From assembly GCA_903835235.1 (NCBI GenBank), contig CAILMF010000067.1, forward strand, positions 1-64,000: a DNA stretch of 64,000 nucleotides, written 5' to 3'. The stretch comes from an uncultured Rhodospirillales bacterium. Its GTDB lineage: Bacteria > Pseudomonadota > Alphaproteobacteria > Acetobacterales > Acetobacteraceae. Below are positions 25,449-33,042 of the stretch, one piece after another. The first letter of the stretch is position 1; every line of letters starts with the position of its first letter. The notes under the pieces were generated by a model that saw only the letters and a list, made by a program, of their open reading frames with translations, was not told the origin of the DNA and did not search any database. The position numbers were made by a program, and so were the translations under genes.

Positions 25449-26096
25449 TCAACCACCGAGGCCGGCGAGCAGCCGGCCGGCGCGCTCGCGCACGCCCTGG
25501 GGGGCGGTGACGTCGTTGGCCAGGGTCTCCAGACCCCGGCGCGCCGCCGCCGCGTCGCCCCGTTGCAGCGCGGCCAGCGCCCGCACTTCCTGGGCCGAGG
25601 CATGCCAGGGGTTGGTGGCCACCGCAAGCGGCGCCAGGCGGGATTCGATCTGCGCCGGCTCCGTCACCCCAAGCCCGTGCAGCCCCCACAGCAGGGTGGC
25701 CAGGTCGCGGTACAGGGCGGGCACGGCACTGTCCTTGCTCAGCTGGTCGTACTGCGCCAGGGCGGCCGGGGTGTCCTTGCCCACCAGCAGCGCGGCGGCG
25801 CGCAGCCGGGCGAGGGTGCGGTAGCCGGTCGGGGCATCGGCCGCCGTGCTGGTGAAGCGGCTGGCGATGGCGGCGGCATCGGCATTGGGCACCGCCGCGG
25901 CGGCGCTGGCGGCCAGGAAGCCCTCGGCCGCCTTGACCGCCTGGCGGTCCTGGTACCAGCGCCAGCCTTGCAAGGCCCCCACGCCGGCCACCACCAGCAG
26001 CATCGCCGCCGCAATCCAGGTGCCATAGCGCTTGAGGAAGCGCTGGGCCCGGTCGGCGCGAAGGTCCTCGTCGACCTCATCGAAAATATCGGACAC
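25449..26096 (-). CDS. YfgM-like membrane-anchored TPR protein
   Basis: A 215-aa protein: an acidic cytoplasmic N-terminus (MSDIFDEVDEDLRADRAQRF), one membrane helix (about 27-43, WIAAAMLLVVAGVGALQGW), then an Ala-rich helical TPR-like periplasmic domain. This is the YfgM/ancillary SecYEG translocon architecture (DUF2133/TPR_21). It lies 25 bp upstream of the BamB-like gene on the same strand. A candidate promoter on the minus strand (TTAACG, 17-bp spacer, TATAGG) lies about 60-100 bp upstream. The same interval holds a direct repeat of GACCTATAGC. Probably assists export or envelope protein quality control. Confidence 0.85.
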   Translation of the reverse strand: MSDIFDEVDEDLRADRAQRFLKRYGTWIAAAMLLVVAGVGALQGWRWYQDRQAVKAAEGFLAASAAAAVPNADAAAIASRFTSTAADAPTGYRTLARLRAAALLVGKDTPAALAQYDQLSKDSAVPALYRDLATLLWGLHGLGVTEPAQIESRLAPLAVATNPWHASAQEVRALAALQRGDAAAARRGLETLANDVTAPQGVRERAGRLLAGLGG

Positions 26097-26223
26097 GGCA
26101 TTCCCCAGCAGGAGCCCCCGCCCGGTGGGGCGGCGGCGTCGGTCGCGGGCGACCTATAGCGTTCGGCGATGGCGGACCTATAGCCCCGTGTTGGGGGGGC
26201 GTTAAGCCCGAAGGGCAATTGAT

Positions 26224-27024
26224 ATGCCCATGCGCCCACCTTGCCCCGCTTTCGCCCTGGTTCTGCTGCCGCTGGCGCTGCTGGGCTGCGCCGCCGCCAA
26301 GCCCGACAACCTGCTCTCGGCCGTGATGCAGCAGGAGTGTTCGATGCTGAACCTGGACCGCGGCCTGCCCTATTGCCGCCTGGTGCCGGCCGCGCCGGAG
26401 CCGCCGCCCTTCTGCACCCGCAGCCGGGGCGCGGTGGATTGCTGGCGCCAGCCGCCGGTGGCCAGCCCGCCCTATCGCGGCCTGGCGGATACCCCGGCCG
26501 GGCCGCCGGCGGAGCGCCAGACCAGGCCCTGGCCCCGACTGACCGAGGAGACCGCGCCCGGGGCGACCGGGGCGACTGTCGGTTCGACGTTGCCGGCCAC
26601 CATGACCGCCGTTCCGGTGGAGATCGGGCAGCCCGTGGTGCAGGGGATGGCTCAGCCGGTGCCGCCGGTGGCCCAGGCCGCGACCCAGGCGGTGGCGCAA
26701 CCCGGGCCGCCGGTGGTTCAGGCCGTGCCGCGGGCGGTCGCGCAACCAATGCCGCCGGTGGCCCAGGCCGCACCGCAGGCGGTGGCTCAGCCCATGCCGC
26801 CGGTGGTCCAGGCCGCACCACAGGCGGTGGCTCAGTCCCGCGCGCCGGTGGTCCAGCCCGCACCGCAGGCGGTGGCTCAGCCCGCGCCACCCGTGGCCCA
26901 GGCCGTGCCGCAGGCGGTGGCTCAACCCGTGCCGCCTTTGGTCCAGGCCGCTCCACAGGCGGTCGCCCAGCCCGCGGGGTCCACGCCCGCCCGCGTGGTG
27001 CCGGCCAGCCAGTCGGTGCCGTAG
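26224..27024 (+). CDS. Repeat-containing lipoprotein of unknown function
   Basis: A 266-aa protein with a lipoprotein signal (LVLLPLALLGC, acylated Cys22). Residues 25-80 are a small Cys-bearing module (Cys39, 51, 64, 73) with QQECSMLNLDRGLPYCR and FCTRSRGAVDCW, which looks like the conserved part; I cannot name a family. Residues 141-250 are 7.3 copies of a 15-residue Pro/Ala/Gln/Val unit, AVAQPMPPVVQAAPQ. The extended tail could cross the periplasm, as proline-rich spacers do. It is divergent from the YfgM gene and convergent with dihydroorotase. Four Cys could form two disulfides in the periplasm. Confidence 0.72.
   Translation: MPMRPPCPAFALVLLPLALLGCAAAKPDNLLSAVMQQECSMLNLDRGLPYCRLVPAAPEPPPFCTRSRGAVDCWRQPPVASPPYRGLADTPAGPPAERQTRPWPRLTEETAPGATGATVGSTLPATMTAVPVEIGQPVVQGMAQPVPPVAQAATQAVAQPGPPVVQAVPRAVAQPMPPVAQAAPQAVAQPMPPVVQAAPQAVAQSRAPVVQPAPQAVAQPAPPVAQAVPQAVAQPVPPLVQAAPQAVAQPAGSTPARVVPASQSVP
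26644..26973 (+). repeat. 45-bp in-frame repeats encoding a 15-aa Pro/Ala/Gln unit
   Basis: Seven full units plus a third of another, residues 141-250 of the lipoprotein. Copies vary at a few positions (PGPP, PMPP, SRAP, PAPP, PVPP), showing both expansion and divergence. The unit is a multiple of three, so copy number can change without breaking the frame. Confidence 0.9.
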
Positions 27025-27059
27025 CGGCCCCTGCTGCGGCACCATCGGGCGGCCCGGCC

Positions 27060-28379
27060 TCAGCCGCGGAAGCTGACCGCGGCGCCGACCGGGGCGCCGA
27101 GGACCTCGTCCTCGCGCATCACCAGCTTGCCGCGCACCACGGTCATCTTCGGCCAGCCGGTGCAGTGGTAGCCGTCGAACGGGGTCCAGCCGCAGGGCGA
27201 GACGATCCACTTCTCCTCGATGGTGCGGCTCTGCTTCATGTCCACCAGGGTGAAGTCGGCGTCGTAGCCCATGGCCAGGCGGCCCTTGTTCAGCGCGCCA
27301 TAAACCCGGGCCGGGCCGGCGCACATCAGGTCCACCAGGCGGGTCAGCGGCAGGCGGCCGGCGTTCACGTGGTCCAGCATGATCGGCACGATGGTCTGGA
27401 TGCCGGTCAGGCCCGCCGCGCCATCCGGCCAGGGGCGTTCCTTGGCGGCGCGGCTGTGCGGGGCGTGGTCGCTGCCGATGACGTCCACCGTGCCGTTCAG
27501 CACCGCGGCCCAGGCGGCGTCCTTGTGGCGCTGGTCGCGGATCGGCGGGTTCATCACCGCATAGCCGCCCAGGCGGTCATAGGCCTCGTCGGTTTGCGTG
27601 AGGTGGTTCAGCAGCACTTCCACCGTGCAGATGTCGCGGTAATCCGCCAGGAACGCCAGTTCCTCGGCGGTGGAGACGTGCAGGATATGGGCGGGGCGGC
27701 CGGTCTTGCGCGCTATCGCCATCAGCCGCCGGGTGCCGAGCAGGGCGCATTCGACATCGCGCCAGACCATGTGGTTCCGGTGCGGCATGCCGCTGGTGTA
27801 GTCGGGCTTGCGGGCCTGCAGGCGGTACTCGTCTTCCGAGTGGTAGCAGATGCGGCGGCGGCCGGAGCGCATGACCGCTTCCAGGCTTTCGTCATCCGCC
27901 ACCAGAAGGTCCCCGGTGGAGGAGCCGGCGAAGACCTTCACGGCGCAGACGTTGGCTTCCAGTTCCAGCGCGGCCAGCTCCGGGATGTTCTTCATGCTGG
28001 CGCCGACATACATGCCGACATCGCAGAAAGCGGTGCCGGTGATGTAGTCGCGCTTCCAGTCCAGCCGCGGCTTGTCGGTGATGGCGGGCGCGGTGTTCGG
28101 CATGTCGAACACGGTGGTCAGGCCGCCCAGGATGGCGCCGCGGGTGCCGTCCGAGAGGTTCTCCACCGCGGGGTCGCCGGGGTCGCGCAGGTGGACATGC
28201 GCGTCGATCAGGCCGGGCAGCACGTGCAGGCCGGCGGCGTCGATCACCTGCGGCGCGGTGGCCAGGCGCAGGTCGCCGATGGCGGCGATGCGGCCGGCGC
28301 GGACGCCGACATCGGTGGTCTCGATGCCCCAGGGCAGCACGCAGGCGCCGCCGCGCAGGATCAGGTCATATGCCGCCAT
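27060..28379 (-). CDS. pyrC: Dihydroorotase (class I-like amidohydrolase)
   Basis: A 439-aa cyclic amidohydrolase predicted to interconvert carbamoyl-aspartate and dihydroorotate in pyrimidine synthesis. Start 28379 (MAAYDLILRG) has GGAGG 7 bases upstream; the 591-aa frame runs into the tandem repeat array. Metal-site motifs are DAHVHLRDPG, CAVKVFAG (carbamylated Lys), RICYHSEDE, HILHVST and GSDHAPH. The C-terminal GALNKGRLAMGYDADFTLVD is common to dihydroorotases and allantoinases, so allantoinase or hydantoinase activity is the main alternative. No pyrB or other pyrimidine gene is adjacent. Confidence 0.85.
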   Translation of the reverse strand: MAAYDLILRGGACVLPWGIETTDVGVRAGRIAAIGDLRLATAPQVIDAAGLHVLPGLIDAHVHLRDPGDPAVENLSDGTRGAILGGLTTVFDMPNTAPAITDKPRLDWKRDYITGTAFCDVGMYVGASMKNIPELAALELEANVCAVKVFAGSSTGDLLVADDESLEAVMRSGRRRICYHSEDEYRLQARKPDYTSGMPHRNHMVWRDVECALLGTRRLMAIARKTGRPAHILHVSTAEELAFLADYRDICTVEVLLNHLTQTDEAYDRLGGYAVMNPPIRDQRHKDAAWAAVLNGTVDVIGSDHAPHSRAAKERPWPDGAAGLTGIQTIVPIMLDHVNAGRLPLTRLVDLMCAGPARVYGALNKGRLAMGYDADFTLVDMKQSRTIEEKWIVSPCGWTPFDGYHCTGWPKMTVVRGKLVMREDEVLGAPVGAAVSFRG

Positions 28380-28479
28380 CTTGGGCCTCCTTCGCCGGAA
28401 GCGGCCATGCTTGCCACTGGCGGGGCCGCGCGTGAAGGGCCGGCGCGGCGTGGGAAGGTTTGGGGGGAATGGGCGGGGC

Positions 28480-28727
28480 GGAGGGCGCCGGTTTCGGACA
28501 AATGCCGCGCCCGCGGCGAAGGGCGCCGGTTTCGGACAAATGCCGCGCCCGGGGCGAAGGCGTCGGTTTCGGACGAATGCCGCGCCCGGGGCGAAGGCGT
28601 CGGTTTCGGACGAATGCCACGCCCGGGGTGAAAGGCGCCGGTTCCGGACGAATGCCGCGCCCGGGGCGAAGGCGTCGGTTTCGGACGAATGCCACGCCCG
28701 GGGCGGAGGGCGCCGGTTTCGGACAAA
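28480..28727. repeat. 37/38-bp tandem array in a divergent intergenic region
   Basis: Seven units starting at 28480, 28518, 28556, 28593, 28630, 28668 and 28705 (steps 38, 38, 37, 37, 38, 37); the last is truncated at about 23 bp. The core is GCGCCGGTTTCGGACAAATG or GCGTCGGTTTCGGACGAATG, followed by CCGCGCCCGGGGCGAAGG. CGCCCCGGGCG inside the unit is self-complementary. Units alternate between two subtypes, indicating expansion after divergence. Frames across it are artefacts, since 37 and 38 are not multiples of three. Confidence 0.92.
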
Positions 28728-28842
28728 CCCGGCCTTCCCTCGTCCGGCCGGCCGCCAGCACCTGCCGGGCGGGTGCCCGGCGCAGGGTGCCAGGTGGGGG
28801 CGGCGGGGTGGAGGATGGCAGGGGCTCCGGCGCAAGGGGGTT

Positions 28843-28872
28843 TTGTGAACATATCACGAACACGCCTATAAG
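28843..28872 (+). promoter_or_regulatory. Sigma-70 promoter overlapped by a LexA-type box
   Basis: TTGTGA (28843-28848), an 18-bp spacer, then TATAAG (28867-28872). Within the spacer, GAAC-ATATCAC-GAAC (28847-28861) exactly matches the alphaproteobacterial LexA operator GAAC-N7-GAAC, placed where repressor would block RNA polymerase. The same bases include GTGA-ACATA-TCAC. The first gene downstream is the tyrosine phosphatase at 28934. Confidence 0.65.
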
Positions 28873-28933
28873 GCCAGCATCACGTGGGGGCGCCCCCTTC
28901 TCCCCCCGGCCCCTTTCCGCCATATGCGCCCGC

Positions 28934-29596
28934 ATGTCCGCTGCCCTGACGCCCCCTTCCGGTCGCACCGCCTGGCTGAACAGCCTGCTGGTGGACCACG
29001 CCATGCTGCGGGTTGGCTGGCGCAACTGGGGGGTGGTGGCGCCGGGGCGGCTGTATCGCAGCAACCACCCGCTGCCCTGGCAACTGCGGGAAGCGGCGCA
29101 GCGCCATGGGCTGCGCACCGTCATCAACCTGCGCGGCCACCGCGTGGCCTGCGGCAGCGACGCGCTGGGCCGGCGCGAGGCGCAGCGGCTGGGGCTGGCC
29201 TATATCGACGCCCCGCTGGAAAGCCGTGGCGCGCCGCACAAGGACCGGATCCTGCGCCTGGCCGGGATCTTCGCCGACGCGCCGGAGCCGGTGCTGCTGC
29301 ACTGCAAGTCCGGCGCCGACCGGGCCGGGCTGGCGGCGGGGCTGTGGCTGCTGCTGCAGGGCCGCCCGGCGGAGGAGGCGATGGCGCAGCTCTCCCTGCG
29401 GTTCGGCCATGTGAAGCAGGGCCGCACCGGCATCCTGGATGCCTTCTTTGCGCTGTATGCCAAGGCGGCGCCAAAGCCGTTTTTGGACTGGCTGCGCGAG
29501 GATTATGACGAGGCGAAGCTGCGGGCGGACTTCAACGCAATGAAGCGCACGCCCTGGGCCGATGTGCTGGTGGACAAGGTGCTGCGGCGGGAGTGA
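28934..29596 (+). CDS. Tyrosine / dual-specificity protein phosphatase family
   Basis: A 220-aa protein. The P-loop HCKSGADRAG (Cys about residue 121) fits the CX5R active site of cysteine phosphatases. An upstream LRTVINLRGHR and a general-acid loop region (YIDAPLESRGAPHKD) support the family. Such enzymes dephosphorylate Tyr residues or, in some relatives, lipid or sugar phosphates. Start 28934 (MSAALTPPSG) is chosen by homology length; the ribosome-binding site is weak. About 55 bases upstream is a strong promoter overlapped by a LexA-type box, suggesting damage-inducible expression. It is convergent with the AbrB-family gene. Confidence 0.82.
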   Translation: MSAALTPPSGRTAWLNSLLVDHAMLRVGWRNWGVVAPGRLYRSNHPLPWQLREAAQRHGLRTVINLRGHRVACGSDALGRREAQRLGLAYIDAPLESRGAPHKDRILRLAGIFADAPEPVLLHCKSGADRAGLAAGLWLLLQGRPAEEAMAQLSLRFGHVKQGRTGILDAFFALYAKAAPKPFLDWLREDYDEAKLRADFNAMKRTPWADVLVDKVLRRE

Positions 29597-29613
29597 GGCG
29601 GGGCTGGCCGGGC

Positions 29614-30663
29614 CTACAGCAGCTTCCAGCGCACCCCCAGGTTGAACAGTGGCTTCACCACCACGTTGCTCAGCAGGCTGCGCACCAGGTGGAAGCCCAG
29701 CACCAGCGGCACCGCCAGGTCCAGCGCCTTGGCGGTCAGGCTCATCTCCGGCATGCCGCCGGGCGCCATGCCCAGCACCACCGCCGGCCAGGGCAGCCCG
29801 GCCGCCCAGGCCAGCAGCAGCGCCATGGCCGAAAGCACCACCACCAGCACCACTGAGGACAAGAGCGAGGCCGCCAGCAGCCCGCGGGACGACATCAGGA
29901 AGCCCTTGGTCAGTCGCGCGCCCAGGGTCGCGCCCATGACGATCTGCGCCAGGCTGACCAGCCAGGACGGCATGCCCGTGAACCCGTAGCCGGAAGCGGC
30001 GATGGCGATGTTCAGCAGGCAGGGGCCGAACATCCAGGGATTGCCGAAGCCCAGGCGCATCAGCGGGTAGGCCGCCAGCGGGGCCACCGCCAGCAGGGCC
30101 AGCAGCCCCGGCCAGTCCACCGCGGTGGCGAAGGCGCTGTAGGCGCCGTATTCGCCATGCGGGGCGATCAGACCCAGGATCGGCGGGATGGTCAGCACCA
30201 CCGTCACCACCCGCATGGTCTGGCTGAGGGTGACCGGGGCGACCTGGGCCCCGGCCTCCTGCGCCAGCACCACCATGACGATGACGCCGCCGGGCACGCC
30301 GCAGAAGAAACCGGTGCGGGCATCCACCTTGGCCATGCGGGTGAACATGCGGGCCACCAGCAGGCCGGTCGCCAGGGTCAGCAACCCCGCCAAGGCCAGC
30401 CAGGGCGCGGCCGCGGTGACGGCGCCCAGCACCGGCCCGGTAAAACTCATGCCGAAGGCGGTGCCCAGCACCATCATGGCCATCGGCCGGCCGCGGTTGT
30501 GCACCGTGGTCGGGCGGAACCAGCCCAGCGCGGTGGTGCCGACCATGGCGCCGATCATCCAGGCCAGCGGAATGTGCAGCAGCGCGAAGATGGCGCCGCC
30601 GATGACCGCGACCACGGCGGTTTCGAGATGGGTGCGAAGCGGGACGGGGGGACGGGGCGCCAA
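29614..30663 (-). CDS. AbrB-family (ammonia monooxygenase-like) membrane protein
   Basis: A 349-aa polytopic membrane protein with about 10 helices arranged as an internal duplication, the AbrB membrane family (TIGR03082 type). Characteristic segments are HIPLAWMIGAMVGTTALGWF and the second-half WAAGLPWPAVVLGMAPGGMP; GMAPGGMPEM and CGVPGGVIVM are the duplicated Gly-Pro-Gly turns. Despite database names referring to ammonia monooxygenase or AbrB regulators, the family is better regarded as an uncharacterised transporter. It is transcribed away from the FlaG-like gene. The substrate is unknown. Confidence 0.85.
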   Translation of the reverse strand: MAPRPPVPLRTHLETAVVAVIGGAIFALLHIPLAWMIGAMVGTTALGWFRPTTVHNRGRPMAMMVLGTAFGMSFTGPVLGAVTAAAPWLALAGLLTLATGLLVARMFTRMAKVDARTGFFCGVPGGVIVMVVLAQEAGAQVAPVTLSQTMRVVTVVLTIPPILGLIAPHGEYGAYSAFATAVDWPGLLALLAVAPLAAYPLMRLGFGNPWMFGPCLLNIAIAASGYGFTGMPSWLVSLAQIVMGATLGARLTKGFLMSSRGLLAASLLSSVVLVVVLSAMALLLAWAAGLPWPAVVLGMAPGGMPEMSLTAKALDLAVPLVLGFHLVRSLLSNVVVKPLFNLGVRWKLL

Positions 30664-30820
30664 GCCGGGGACTCACTGGAACAAGGGCCGACCATCGCCC
30701 TCATGGTGCGGCGCGTCAAACCGGCGGCGGATTGGGGTCGCGGCCAAAGGCGCCGCTGGTGCAGTCCGCCGTTGGCGCTTTCTTCATGGTTGGGGCGCAT
30801 TCTGGGACGCAGGAGCCATC

Positions 30821-31069
30821 ATGCACCCGATCCCCTCGCTCGGCGCCCCGCCGCCCCTGGCTACCGGCCCCGCCCCCGCGGGCGCAGCCCCGGCCACGCC
30901 GACCCTGACGCCGCCGGCCGCGGTGCCGGAGCCGTCGCCGCGCATGCGGCTGGACCCGGCCCTGGGGCTGGTGGTGCTGGAGTTCCGCGACCACCAGGGC
31001 CAGGTGGTGCAGACCCTGCCGAGCGAGCGCCAACTGGCGGCCTATCGCAGCCACCCGCCGCATCGCTGA
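30821..31069 (+). CDS. Small FlaG-like protein
   Basis: An 82-aa protein starting at MHPIPSLGAP with AGGAG 7 bases upstream; the 293-aa track frame is an upstream extension with no support. The first 45 residues are a Pro/Ala-rich linker. The C-terminal RLDPALGLVVLEFRDHQGQV followed by VQTLPSERQLAAYR fits the short FlaG domain (beta hairpin with D.ETG.VV..IPSE..L). FlaG proteins influence filament length and lie near flagellin or fliD genes. Here the gene is at the edge of the flagellar block, which supports the assignment. The family match is by eye and moderate. Confidence 0.62.
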   Translation: MHPIPSLGAPPPLATGPAPAGAAPATPTLTPPAAVPEPSPRMRLDPALGLVVLEFRDHQGQVVQTLPSERQLAAYRSHPPHR

Positions 31070-31412
31070 GGCCGGCCGCGGAGGGTGGGCCGGGGTCTCA
31101 CCGGCCAGAGCATTCTCAAGGCCAGCGGATACGCTCGCCGACTCGGAACATGCGACCCTGCCAAAAGCTGGAGCCGTTTCATCGCGTAGGGTCGCGGTGA
31201 AACGGCTCCAGGCCACCCGAGGTGCAAGCAACCGCGCGACATGACCCGACCCGTCCGCATCGCTTCCGCCGGCGGCGCACGCGGTCCGCGGGCCGCGTTG
31301 GCGTTGGTGGCCAGCGCAGGCTGCGGCGGCCTCTACTCAGGCCGTGCCCCGAACTTCGCTGCGTGTAGGGCAAGACGTGCGTTCAGCCGATGCCATCTGA
31401 ACGCCTATCGCT
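31070..31412. other. Gene-free interval with competing stem-loops
   Basis: 343 bp between the FlaG-like gene and the flbT stop. TGGAGCCGTTTCA (31169-31181) and TGAAACGGCTCCA (31198-31210) form a perfect 13-bp stem with a 16-nt loop. GCGACCCT (31152-31159) pairs perfectly with AGGGTCGC (31188-31195), which lies in that loop, so the two stems interleave. The remainder shows no gene that I can support; GC-rich short frames exist but lack ribosome-binding sites. The element may be a terminator or an alphaproteobacterial dispersed intergenic repeat. Confidence 0.6.
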
Positions 31413-31865
31413 CTATTCGCCGGCCAATGCCGGCTCCGCGCGCAGCGGCTCCAGCCGGGCGCCGACCGCGGGGGCAATGCCCAGCACCTCGTCCTCATGC
31501 CGCATGACGCGGCGGGCGATCTTCAGCGCCTGGTAGCAGTCATCGCCCTCCGCCAGGTCCAGCGCCTGGCGCAGCATCTCCCGCGCCTGGCCGGAAGTGG
31601 TGGCCTGCTGGAATTCGCCGATCAGGTGGCGGGCGGCGGTCAGGCCGTCGCCACGCTCTTCCTCGGTGCCGATATAGGCGGTTTGCAGCGCGAAGTAGAT
31701 GCGCCGCGCCGGGGTGGTGGCGGCTTCCGGCGGCATGATCTGCTTGCCGAACAGGAAGCGGGCCTTGGCCGCGAGTTCGATCCGCGTGCGGTTGCGGAAG
31801 CGGATGGGGGCGCCATTGACGACCATCATGTCGCCTTGGCGAAGCTCCAGCACGAGCGTCGACAT
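31413..31865 (-). CDS. flbT: Flagellin synthesis regulator FlbT
   Basis: A 150-aa protein. FlbT in Caulobacter binds flagellin mRNA leader and limits its translation until the hook is complete. The family start LVLELRQGDMMVVNGAPIRF and the middle RFLFGKQIMPPEAATTPARR with IYFALQTAYIG are well conserved. Start 31865 (MSTLVLELRQ) has AGGA about 8 bases upstream; the longer track start adds an unsupported tail. It is last of the flgE-flgK-flgL-flbT minus-strand series, 95 bp after flgL. The usual partner flaF and the flagellin gene are not in the window. Confidence 0.9.
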   Translation of the reverse strand: MSTLVLELRQGDMMVVNGAPIRFRNRTRIELAAKARFLFGKQIMPPEAATTPARRIYFALQTAYIGTEEERGDGLTAARHLIGEFQQATTSGQAREMLRQALDLAEGDDCYQALKIARRVMRHEDEVLGIAPAVGARLEPLRAEPALAGE

Positions 31866-31960
31866 TTTTGTTCCTTTCGCAGCCTTTTTAGGCGTGCCCG
31901 CGAAGTCTGCGCCGGCGCCATTAACCGATGATGAATCCGCGCCCAAATCCGCGGGGCGGT

Positions 31961-33028
31961 TCACAGGAATTGCACCAGGCTCAGCGAACCGAGCTGGCTG
32001 ATGGCGCTGTAGCTGGCCTGCAATACGGTCTGCGCGCCTTGCAGCCGGGTGATCGTCTCGGCCATGTCGACCTCCTGCACGCCGGAGAGCTGCACCGTCA
32101 GCGCGGTGACGGTCTCCGCCTGGATGGTCTGCAGCTTGTCCAGCTGGGCCTGGGTCTGGCCCAGGGCGCCTGCTTCCTCACCAATGGTGGTGGAGGCGCC
32201 CTTCAGCCAGCCGGTCACGCCCTGCACCAGCTGGGTGAAGTCGGGCTGGGAGGCGGCATTGGCGGGGGTCATGTTGGCCAGCATGGCCAGCCCGCCCAGC
32301 AGGTCCCGCGCCCAGCTGCCGGTGGTGTTGGCGCCGGTGGAGGTGGCGGCGGCGTTGCGATTCGCCGAGACGCCATAGGGCAGCGTCAGGCCATCCGCGG
32401 TCGGCACCGCGCGGCGGGCCTCGTTCAGGCCGCTGGCGGGGTTGGACAGGAAGGCCGAGAACGGCGTGACCCCCGCGGCATTGGAACCGGCGGCGGTGAC
32501 CGCGCTGGTCATCACCGCCGCCGCATTGCCGCCGCCCAGCGTGCCCAATGCGGCGCCGATCTGGGTGGCGAAGCCGGCGGTGCCGATATTGGCGGCGTCC
32601 GGCACCGGCGGGTTGGCCAGGTCGGTGCCGCCGAACAGGTATTGCCCGCCCTGCTGGCTGTTCAGCAGGTTGGCCACCTGCACCAGCGCATCCCGGGCCG
32701 AGGTGGCGGCACGGACGATGCCCTGCGGGTCGTTCGGGTCCAGCTTGATCGCGACGCTGTCGGCGAAGTGGCTGGCGATGTCGTGCAGCTGGCTGAGCGC
32801 CGCCTGGGTGCCGGTGGCGCGGCCGCCGGCGGCGGAGATGGCGGCGGTATAGGTCTGCTGGCGGTGGATCGCCGCCTTCAGGTCCAGCGCCTGCGGCAGG
32901 TCCTGGCCCAGCCCGCCCAGCTGCTGGGACTTCAGCCCGGTGGTGGTCTGCTGCGTCAGCGTGGCCATGCGGGCACGCAGCACCGTCGTGTCCATGTTGA
33001 GGCGCGACAGCATGTCGATCACGGCCAT
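31961..33028 (-). CDS. flgL: Flagellar hook-filament junction protein FlgL
   Basis: A 355-aa flagellin-like hook-associated protein 3, exported by the flagellar type III system to join hook and filament. The N-terminus (LSRLNMDTTVLRARMATLTQ with QTTTGLKSQQLGG) and the C-terminal helix (GVQEVDMAETITRLQGAQTV with LQASYSAISQL) form the coiled-coil D0/D1 core. GGQYLFGGTDLANPPV is a recurrent FlgL stretch. It follows flgK by 14 bp. The length is normal for alphaproteobacteria, with a variable Ala/Thr/Asn-rich centre. Confidence 0.92.
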   Translation of the reverse strand: MAVIDMLSRLNMDTTVLRARMATLTQQTTTGLKSQQLGGLGQDLPQALDLKAAIHRQQTYTAAISAAGGRATGTQAALSQLHDIASHFADSVAIKLDPNDPQGIVRAATSARDALVQVANLLNSQQGGQYLFGGTDLANPPVPDAANIGTAGFATQIGAALGTLGGGNAAAVMTSAVTAAGSNAAGVTPFSAFLSNPASGLNEARRAVPTADGLTLPYGVSANRNAAATSTGANTTGSWARDLLGGLAMLANMTPANAASQPDFTQLVQGVTGWLKGASTTIGEEAGALGQTQAQLDKLQTIQAETVTALTVQLSGVQEVDMAETITRLQGAQTVLQASYSAISQLGSLSLVQFL

Positions 33029-33042
33029 GGCTCATTCGTCCC

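Noticed and set aside
28480-28727. CRISPR array
   Set aside because: The units are adjacent near-identical copies with no unique spacers, and no cas genes are present. The same applies to the arrays at 2591, 16274 and 34743.
28361-28852. Repeat-encoded ORFs such as the 163-aa and 258-aa frames
   Set aside because: They derive from the 37/38-bp array, on both strands alike, with no start signals.
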